This document shows, one piece after another, positions 56,406 through 64,000 of a DNA stretch of 64,000 nt. Source of the stretch: Prosapia bicincta (lineage: Eukaryota > Arthropoda > Insecta > Hemiptera > Cercopidae); assembly GCA_036971475.1 (NCBI GenBank), contig JBAIZL010000010.1, positions 4,363,282-4,427,281 of the forward strand, given 5' to 3'. Each line of letters opens with the position of its first letter. Position 1 is the stretch's first letter. Below the pieces are notes generated by a model. That model was not told where the DNA came from. It ran no database searches and saw only the letters and a program-made list of their open reading frames with translations. A program made the position numbers and the translations under genes.

Positions 56406-59400
56406 TATATAAAATTAACCTTCCCTGGCAATAACAAAAATAATAGTTATCAATATAGTTTCAGGACATGTTTTTGATTCATAAAGTTTAGATTGCAAAA
56501 ACACCAACTACAGTTGCGACGTCACTGTATCACTCCGCGGGCGATACATGCTTAATGCTTCACACTGAATTGTTTACCCAACTTTATATTGATAAAAAAT
56601 TACTTTCTGAATTTTTTTTTTTTTTTTAATCTGGTCCATATCGTCCTCTTTTGTGTTTTTCAACAATTTTCAATTTATATCTCAGGCGGCCGCTAAAACT
56701 CATAGTTACCAATATAAAATTACTGGCGGTTGAATGAGTAGTATAATTAGGAAATTAAATTAAATAACTAAAGTTTGTGTAAAAGGTCACTTAGATTACA
56801 AAGTTTTATACAATCTTCCTTAAGTAAATAGTTACTTAAACGGCTTTACATTATATCCCGTTTATTAAAATTGTAGACGAATTATTAGAAATTTTAATTT
56901 AATTGCTTAGTAAATTTTCATATGATTTTTCAAAAGCAAATTAGAGTACATGATAAAAAAATAAATAACTTTTGAGCCTAATTGTTATACAAATTTTAAT
57001 TTAAACAGTCATTTCTCTATCAACATCCTATCAAATACAGTTGGACATGAATCAGTTAGTCTAAATGTGCATTATCAGACATCGTATTTAAGAATGAGTC
57101 CAGTGTCGCTGCCTAGATACTAAGAGATCATGTTACTCATTCTCATAAAATATTTGTTAATTTTTCTTTATTAACAGCTATAACTGGAATTTTTTATCAT
57201 TATATATTTTCAAAAAATGTAAAAAAATTCAATTGTTCTTCAATGAGTTAATAAATTTTACATTTTTAAAAAAATACGAAAACTTGCTTTAAAGTGTAAA
57301 TTCACAAGTATATAACTCAAACATGAATAGATTTATTGTAAGATATGTGTCTTATTTTAAAATCAGATCATAACTGATAAAATATTCAACTCCATGTGAT
57401 ATGAAAGGGGGTGATGAATTTTGGGTGGGGGAAAGTAGATGTAATCAGAACAAATGGTTTGAGAATTCTAGCACATGGATATTGAGTATATCATTTGAAA
57501 GGATTTATTTTGTATTGCTTCTTTTAAACTTTATATAGTTTGTTTGTGTATATGTAGTTAATTGGTTAATGTTTGTTTGCATGATGGGTTTGTGGAGATA
57601 AGATGTTCAGCAAAGTTTTAATGTTATTATTAGAGTGTAAAAACTGGTGCAAAACCGATAAAAGTATGTGTAAAATTATATATAATGGCAGTGCTCACAT
57701 GTTCACGTGGTATTAAGTAATGTGTATTATGGTTCAAGTGGAAAATTAGACTCCATGAACAAAACAGTTGTTCTAATCCAGTATAAATTATACTAAACTA
57801 TCTATACATGCAACTTTTTTTTTAAAGCGGATTTTTTTTTTTTCATTTTAGTAACAGTTTTGGTAATAAGATTCTGTAAATACAATTACTGAAGACAAAG
57901 ACAGAGTACACATAAAATTTAATTATATAGATATAAGAAAGCTATTACAATATTTTTTTAAGATGCTCAAGATTATACAGACAAGTGAAATGTGAAGTTT
58001 GTGATGTGTTAGTAAATAAATAAAACACGATATATAGATTTTTAATGGGGTTATGTCTAGCAATAAACAATGCAACTTGAATTTATAACCAGGTTTAGTA
58101 GAATATTGACTACACAAATGCAATTAATAAAGCTAATCCATTAACAAAATTATTTAGAATCTAGATTTTTGTAAAAGTAATATTCTTCAAAAACAAAACA
58201 ACGGATTTTTACAAGCAGTTAGATAATTTCACTAATTACATTCACAGCAAATTTTAACCGGTAATACAACATGAACTATACTATAAATGCCATATAAACG
58301 CACCCGCTACTCACATTGTTCAAAATTCTGAAAATACACTTTATTACTAATATAGCCTAAATACCAAAACGGTAAATAGAACAAGTTCTAAATATTAAAA
58401 TTAACTTTCAGTCTAAATCTACAATAATCTCTTTTATTTTTTAAACATTAATTAAAAAAAAAAGAGTTTAAATTAAATACTATCCACTTACTCAAAATTA
58501 TTAATTGTTATGGTTAACTACAAACAGCATTCAACTCTCTTTTTATCACGCAAGTTATCTGTTGTTCCGACAACAGAATTTGTATCAAAACTAACCTGCC
58601 ATATTGGAGTAAGGTAACATGAACTGTTACTAAATTTCTTATTATTCTTATATACGGCCCATCATATATAAATCTGAACTATTCTCAGAACTATAGGCAT
58701 AGATAAAATATAAATAAAGTTTTATATATTCCGGGTGGGTGCATCATGAAAACTTAATTAGCCTTTAAAATGATTTTAATATATTATTTGCTAATTATAT
58801 ACAGTACAACTTGCAACTGTTGCGTTATACAATTGTTAAGGTTTTCGAAAAACTTATTTATCTTTATAGGCATTTATTTAATAGGCAAAAACGACTGTTT
58901 AATAATATTTCTTAGCAGACGCGTTTCGAATTTTGTAGGTGAATTGTTAAATATACATTATCATATAATTAAATCCTGACTATGTAGATAATAAATATGT
59001 TACAATACTATGTAATCGGTTTATAAAAATGTTAGCAATACATTTCTACTGTGATACATTTTTGTATACTTCACTTAAGTTAATAAACCTTAGAAGATAT
59101 TACAAGGTTTTTTTTATAATTAAAATGTATTACCAGGAAAAATTGTAGAATAGTTTTTAAATGTCATTATTTAACAAATCTGATAAGCAACGTTAAGTCG
59201 CCTATTAGCGACTTTATATAAAATGTTATATACGGTTGCTTTTCAAAAAAAAAGTTTGAAAGATTTAATACTAAAGTAAAGCTATCAAAATAAGTAAGAA
59301 AAATATAACTTTAGGGAGTGGGCATTAAACAACAATTAATGTCAATTATAATATTTAATTTTTTTTAAAAGCTTAAAATGGTTACAAAATGATTCATATA

Positions 59401-59760
59401 TAGTTTATTGAGATATGTTGAATACCTCAAAAGAAAACATACAATTGTATATTTGCAGATAGATACTTGTATACACACAATCACATAATAAAAGGGTCGC
59501 TATTATGTTGTAGGCATTGAATCAGCTGTATTGTATAAACAGCTGTCAATGTAAACAGCATTGATGACGACAGAGGAAAGCTATCCTTATCTATTAATTA
59601 CTGTATTAGTCTGATATTGTTGGTTTTTGTAAATGATGACTCTTCACTGTTTAGGTTTCTATTGTAGTTTCTATTACAGTTCAAAAAGTGCCGTTTTGAA
59701 TTATGTCACCAGTATCGGAAACATATTTTGTATGGATACCTTATTTTTATAATGGCTGTT
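56406..59760. other. long stretch without a supported gene
   Basis: AT-rich, possibly the upstream region of the exon at 59812. A short F4-like fragment (GCAGACGCGTTTCGAA) lies near 58916-58931, and T-runs are at 56607-56627 and 57832-57843. Small open frames have no motif or splice context. Confidence 0.45.
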
Positions 59761-59772
59761 CTGAATTTAAAC

Positions 59773-59780
59773 TATAAAAG
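59773..59780 (+). promoter_or_regulatory. TATA-like box upstream of exon
   Basis: TATAAAAG lies 32 bases before the ATG at 59812. If it is the core promoter the 5' untranslated region would be only a few bases long, so it may instead be fortuitous. Confidence 0.3.
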
Positions 59781-59811
59781 TAGAAATAAAAATTTATTGT
59801 AAACAAACGCA

Positions 59812-60021
59812 ATGAGCTTAATAGATGAAGATGATCAAGCTACATTTTGTGTTCCAACTCCAAAACTAAAATTTTATGAATTTGAATTAGGTAGAGATGA
59901 AGGCACTAATTGGTTACCTGGAGTTTGCTGTAGACCTACCCTAGTTAATTCAAATAATCATCAAGTTTCAGTTAATTGCACAGGGGATAATGCAGATATA
60001 CCACTTCTGCTCAACAATGTT
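59812..60021 (+). CDS. first coding exon of an unrecognised host gene
   Basis: ATG to a consensus donor (GTT then GTAAGT) encloses exactly 70 codons with no stop. The protein starts MSLIDEDDQATFCVPTPKLK and later has NWLPGVCCRP and VSVNCTGDNADIPLLLNNV. Composition is unlike the transposon relics here: balanced, acidic N-terminus, three Cys, no signal peptide or membrane segment. Purine at -3 of the ATG. I do not recognise the family. Downstream exons are not visible in the remaining 4 kb. The exon call rests on codon quality and the donor site. Confidence 0.6.
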
Positions 60022-60367
60022 GTAAGTATTTTATTATAAGTAATTTACCATAATTATTTCTATTCTACACATAACCAATATTGACAAAAAAGATTGTACT
60101 GAGACATGGAAATAATAAATCTAGGTGGAAAACCCCTAAAATTTAAAATATTGAAAAAATGAAAAATAACCTTAACATACACAAAACTTGTTGAAGTAAC
60201 ATTTTTGTATAAGACAGCACACCATTTGATACTATATTAGAATATATCAAATTACCCTGTTAAGATAGTTTGGTTATGAAAAAATAACAAAAAAGATATC
60301 ATTGATGAAGCGGGCCCGCTAACAACAAAATTGTTATTTGTTGATTCCATCTTCAAGTAAGCTACTA
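60022..60367 (+). other. probable intron start
   Basis: Begins with GTAAGTATTT, a strong donor. No feature inside. The acceptor is not identified and the transposon relic downstream would lie in the intron. Confidence 0.45.
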
Positions 60368-61479
60368 CAGGGTGTCTAGTGACAGGGAAAACCTGGAAAA
60401 GTCAGGGAATTTTAAGATTCTGGAAAATTCAGGAAAAAGTCAGGGAAAATTTTAAAAAATCGGGAAAATATTTATTTTGATTAGAAACAAAACTAGTGGC
60501 CATTGCTCTCGAATATTTGGTATTGTAAGCCAGCAGTTTAGGGGCAGGGCAGTCAGGAAATAACACTTCTATATTTAGATGCCCATTATTTATTTTATAA
60601 GCCCGTTGCTATGACTTCAGGACTTATGTCAATAAATATTAAACGTGTCGAGTTGGTACAGCTGGGAAGTTTTACCCTGGACCGTGGCCTTGGGGTGCGC
60701 TGTGGTTCTGTTATCATATGGACAGGTGGTGATAACAGATAACTCAGTCTGTTTCTGACCACACAGAACGCTGTGTAAACATTCGTAGCCAGCTATTTGT
60801 CTAGACTCGTGATAGTATGGGTTTTATTTGACGGTGATTATTTTTACACTGTTTATTTCAACATGGAAGGTTCCGGTTTTCATTGCCGTAGCGGGCAATC
60901 GCGTCATTACCTCCCCTCCTTCCTTAGGATAAATATAAACTGAAAGATGAAGTGACCGAAGCAGAGATTATATGGTGCGTGAATTTAGTAATGCAACACT
61001 TCTTTACGCAATGCAGAAGGTAGTGTGTGCCTCTTTCCAAGGATGTTCCCTGATAGCACCATTGCACAGAACATGAGATTGCGGAAAGATAAAATTTCCT
61101 ATAGTGTTGTATTCGGTTTATCAAATTATTTTATAGATCTGTTACTGACATCATTAAATTCAAATTCTAACTATGTAATTGGCTTTAAGTTTAAACAAAA
61201 TATCACAAAGAGCCCAAATGGATTTGAGTGTTAGGTATTGGGATGCAGAGACGGATGAAGTGAAAGGTCGATATTTTGGTTCTGTGTTCCTTACAGACAC
61301 AAAAGCAAAAGAGGTACTCAATTCGTTCTTAAAAAGTGTTCAAAGTCTGGATTTATCCAAGATCCTTCAGATATCAATGGATGGGCCCAATGTAAACTGG
61401 GCTTTCTATAGACATCTAAAAGAGGAAAAGTCAGGGAAAACTCAGGGAATTTCTTCAAGCTATTTTACTAGACACCATG
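60368..61479 (+). mobile_element. DNA transposon relic
   Basis: Ends CAGGGTGTCTAGTGAC and, inverted, CATGGTGTCTAGTAAAAT. Internal CAGGGAAAA-type repeats near each end. It encloses a transposase-like coding relic. No clear target duplication was found, so the boundaries are tentative. Confidence 0.6.
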
Positions 61480-61500
61480 TACTAATTATCACTAAACACT
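60930..61500 (+). pseudogene. transposase-like relic (MDGPNVNW type)
   Basis: Pieces in order: KDEVTEAEIIWCVNLVMQHF, LFPRMFPDSTIAQNMRLRKD, SYSVVFGLSNYFIDLL, then after a frameshift near 61190 QMDLSVRYWDAETDEVKGRY, FGSVFLTDTKAKEVLNSF and KILQISMDGPNVNWAFY. This matches a repetitive hAT-like protein family of animals with RYWD..T..V..RYF and LQVSMDGPNVNW. The C-terminal half is missing; the frame runs into the terminal repeat. Confidence 0.65.
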
Positions 61501-61600
61501 TTTAAATGTTTATAAACCTGCCTATAGTAGCACTTACTTATATTTGTTGAGGACGGCCATTTTGGGAGATGTCTAATTGTCAACTCAGACCGTAACTCCG
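61490..61600 (-). mobile_element. PLE terminal repeat, minus orientation
   Basis: Inverted relative of 63660-63780 (shared TAGTAGCACTT, GTTGAGGAC and CTCAGACCGTAACT in mirror). It contains a decayed hammerhead at 61549-61586 on the minus strand: core TTGACAA kept, stem I GAG/CTC kept, GAAA changed to AAAA. Confidence 0.7.
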
Positions 61601-61610
61601 GAGTTACCAA

Positions 61611-61830
61611 CGAAGTATTTAGTCAGGATAGATTTGATTATAATTTTATACAATATTACTTATACCTATATTAAAAATATACCTATGAAGTATCCAGTCA
61701 GGATAGATTTGGTTTTAATTACAACCAAATCTATCCTGACTGGATACTTCATAGGTATATTTTAATATAGGTATATAGTAATGTTGTATAAAATTATAAC
61801 CAAATCTATCCTGACTGGTTATTTTGTAGG
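61611..61830. mobile_element. foldback, CAGGATAGATT family, copy 2
   Basis: Arms meet near 61715-61722: GTCAGGATAGATTTGGTT is mirrored by AACCAAATCTATCCTGAC with only a few bases between, and pairing continues outward for about 100 bases. No coding sequence. Confidence 0.8.
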
Positions 61831-62149
61831 AATATAGTAATGTATAAAATTATAACCAAGAGTAAAATATTTACATTTTAAGTTTAGTATTAAAATCAAT
61901 TGACTTTGATGTAGTGTAGTGCGCTGTAGCTACTGTGCGGCCGGTTCAAACTATACATGTCATTACAGACTAAAATTTAAAATGTGCAAAAAATTAACTT
62001 TTCGTATTTTCCGTAGAAAAAAGTTGATATTCAAGTTCCACACATTAAAACAAGTAATTTTAAAAAAATATTAAACCAATGTCATTAAAACTATATTTTT
62101 ACCCAAATAAGTTCAAAACTATTCACTCATTTATACAATAATTACTTAT
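61831..62149. other. no feature seen
   Basis: AT-rich spacer. Confidence 0.5.
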
Positions 62150-62270
62150 AAATCACTTAAACAATAGTTTATGACTATCCGAACTTTAAATTTTGTAAAT
62201 TTGTTAAAACTTACTGAGACAGAACGTTTTTGATCGCTATGTGGCAATCTTCATCAGTGTCTTCTGCCAT
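62150..62270 (-). mobile_element. PLE terminal repeat with decayed hammerhead
   Basis: Same family as 43860, 52081 and 53195. The hammerhead at 62218-62261 on the minus strand retains GACA, CTGATGA, stem II and TGTC, but the G of GAAA is A. It joins the RT fragment directly, so the linker and endonuclease have been deleted. Confidence 0.75.
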
Positions 62271-62886
62271 CTCCAAGAAGAGCCACATAGGAACTGTGTT
62301 TGAGGAACTGTGTATGGTCGTATTGGTGCTGGTGGGTTTTCGGTATATGTTGAACTTATGTGTTTGTTTGTCTGTTCGTTTAATTGTGAGGTCTAAGAAG
62401 TTGAGGGAGTATTGTTGTTCTGTTTCGATGGTGTATGTTAGTTTAGGGTGTATGGAATTTAGGTGTTTTAGAAATATGTGTGCTCTGCGTGTGTTGCCTT
62501 TATATAATGTTATGATGTCGTCGACGTATCTGTACCAGTAAATTGTGTTATCTGAGTATTTGTTGTTGTGTAAAATGTGGTTTTGTTCAATATGGTGTAT
62601 GAATATTTCTGCTAAGATGCTAGCTATGGGGGAGCCCATAGGTAGTCCATCTTTCTGGTTGGAGTATGTGTTATTGTAGGTGAAGTAATTTTGAGATGTG
62701 ATTAATCTTGTGAGGTGGATGATTTTGTCAATGTGTGTATGTGGTGTATTTGTGTCTATTAGCATGTTTTTGAGGATGTCGATGGTTTCTGGAATGGGGA
62801 TGTTTGTATATAGATTTGATATATCAAAAGAGACTAAGGTGGAATTGTGTGGGATATTTACGTTTTTAATTTTGTCTATTAGATTT
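62271..62886 (-). pseudogene. PLE reverse transcriptase core, catalytic motifs intact
   Basis: The minus strand carries an uninterrupted RT core: STLVSFDISNLYTNIPIPET (motif A with Asp), KDGLPMGSPIASILAEIFIH, YWYRYVDDIITLYKGNTRRA (YVDD) and LNFLDLTIKRTDKQTHKF, then RKPTSTNTT before the frame runs into terminal-repeat sequence. Both catalytic Asp regions are intact, unlike the copy at 40815. N-terminal and endonuclease parts are missing on this strand, so it is a fragment, though little decayed. Confidence 0.9.
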
Positions 62887-63655
62887 CCAAGAATTAAAAG
62901 TAGCCAAATCCATCAAAAACAAATTAAAAAAACAAAATTTAACCATTACCAAAGCTGACAAAGCAACACAACGGTAATTATTAACAATAGCGACCTCAAC
63001 ATAAAAGTACACAGCTTCATCAAAAATAACAACATCATTACACTAAAAGAAGATCCAACAACAAAATACAATGCTCAAATCAAAGAAGCAATTAACAAAA
63101 CAAAACTTATAATCCCACACCACACCAAAAAGCACATAAAACAAATAAAGCTAATAGCCCCTAAACTAAACGCCCTGCCCAAACTTCACAAAACAGACAT
63201 CCCAATACGTCCACTAATCAACCATACAAGCGCCCCTTCTCATCTTCTAACCAAATTCCTCGACAAAACTCTCCGAAACCATATAAAATTTAATAATCAT
63301 TGCATCATAAAAATAGCCTAAATCTAATAGACAGGGAGGTCATTCTACACTCGTTACCAAGAACATATAAAAGCACTAAAAAACAATAACTACCAATCAA
63401 ACTTCGCCTATCATCTCAACTCCACAAAACATGACTACATAGACATAACATCTAACCTACAAATTCTTCATAAACAAAACAGAAATAACCAACGCTACAC
63501 AACCGAACAATACGAAATATATAGGCACTTCAAACTACACCCTACACACATACTCAATACACAATTACATTACAACTCACATGCACTTTTTGACATCATA
63601 ACTCCTAATACACACAAAATACACCCACACCACCAAAATATCCCACCCCCACCCT
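62887..63655 (+). pseudogene. PLE with RT N-terminus fused to endonuclease tail
   Basis: The plus strand first encodes the N-terminal RT region: NLTITKADKAT (with a frameshift after it), PKLNALPKLHKTDIPIRPLI and SAPSHLLTKFLDKTLRNH. Near 63335 it jumps to the endonuclease second half: GRSFYTRYQEHIKALKNNN, HLNSTKHDYIDITSNLQILH and TTEQYEIYRHF. The whole RT core and the GIY-YIG start are deleted. The terminal repeat with its hammerhead follows on the same strand. Confidence 0.82.
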
Positions 63656-63780
63656 AACCTACTTAAACCTTGAGATCAGTTACGGTCTGAGTTGACAAAG
63701 GGACACATCTCCTGAAACGGCTGTCCTCAACAAGCAAAGCAAGTGCTACTATAGGGAAGTTTAAAACATTTTAAAAGTGT
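63656..63780 (+). mobile_element. PLE terminal repeat, plus orientation
   Basis: Follows the endonuclease tail. Mirror-related to 61490-61600. Holds the hammerhead at 63689-63728. Confidence 0.7.
63689..63728 (+). ncRNA. type I hammerhead with U3-A8 core
   Basis: GAG (63689-63691) pairs with CTC (63726-63728). Core TTGACAA (63692-63698) replaces CUGANGA. Stem II AGGG..CTCCT gives about 4 pairs. GAAA is at 63714-63717; A-U and C-G (GAAAC..GTC) form helix III with loop GGCT and C63725 is the cleavage-site base (GUC). The only non-standard core bases, U3 and A8, are complementary to each other. Confidence 0.6.
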
Positions 63781-64000
63781 AAGTGATTACTAGTAGCTCA
63801 CGCAAAGATGGAATCAACAAATGTGACATTTTTAATTCTATATTTCTTTATTTTTCATTATACCTCTCTATTTCCCTGGTGGATAGTAGGTCTACTTCAG
63901 GTTAATGACTTTATATCTGTGAGCCTTGTACCCCAAACCAAGAAGTTTTATGTTATTATCCAATCCTACCTATTCACAAATATACTATTAGTACCTTCAC
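63781..64000. other. no feature seen
   Basis: No recognisable content to the window edge. Confidence 0.5.

Noticed and set aside
1..64000. tRNA, rRNA, CRISPR array or bacterial features
   Set aside because: No cloverleaf with A and B boxes, no rRNA segment and no spaced direct-repeat array were seen; the 42/43-bp repeats are contiguous and have no spacers.

Overview
This is AT-rich eukaryotic intergenic and intronic DNA, dense in repeats. An arthropod, probably an insect, fits best. The reasons are many mariner/Tc1, hAT and pogo relics, abundant EN+ Penelope-like elements (PLEs: a reverse transcriptase plus a GIY-YIG endonuclease), short exons with consensus splice sites in long AT-rich introns, and a repeat starting AACCGACTTC of a kind common in insects. 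The species cannot be fixed from the sequence. Nothing looks bacterial: no operons, ribosome binding sites or CRISPR arrays.

Host genes are sparse. One minus-strand internal exon (9553-9737) has perfect splice signals and encodes 61 whole codons resembling the luminal N-terminal region of LIV-1 type ZIP zinc transporters (SLC39). One plus-strand first coding exon (59812-60021) has a TATA-like box, an ATG and a GTAAGT donor; I do not recognise its protein. Almost everything else is transposon-derived or featureless.

Layout. 1-2000: PLE fragment and a pogo/Tigger relic. 2195-7190: a striking nest of foldback elements separated by (TA)n runs, with a PLE endonuclease fragment in the middle (3287-6318) and a 24-bp direct repeat at its edges. 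8650-9410: PLE end with a textbook minimal hammerhead ribozyme. 9553-9737: ZIP-like exon. 12-29 kb: mariner relics, one Tc1 element with five in-frame stops (15476-17179), MITEs and foldbacks. 28998-30155: hAT derivative with a nested foldback. 33498-35877: element with ~300-bp inverted termini and a Cys-rich coding relic. 40815-43110: PLE interrupted by a hAT deletion derivative with an exact 8-bp target duplication. 43860-44142: two PLE termini head to head, a hammerhead on each strand. 45401-46640: 42/43-bp minisatellite organised as a 384-bp nine-monomer higher-order repeat. 47520-48764: pogo-like element with a nested foldback. 50319-55155: hAT copy with a hammerhead-bearing foldback, then inverted PLE pieces, one carrying an 898-bp palindromic MITE. 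59.8-60.0 kb: unknown first exon. 60368-63780: DNA transposon relic and opposed PLE halves.

The most interesting thread is the hammerhead motifs in the PLE terminal repeats. Several have the standard CUGANGA core. Others, in at least two families, carry UUGACAA or UCGACAA, in which the core C3-G8 pair is replaced by U3-A8 while stems I, II and III stay pairable. Some lie in near-perfect palindromes, so both strands can carry the motif.
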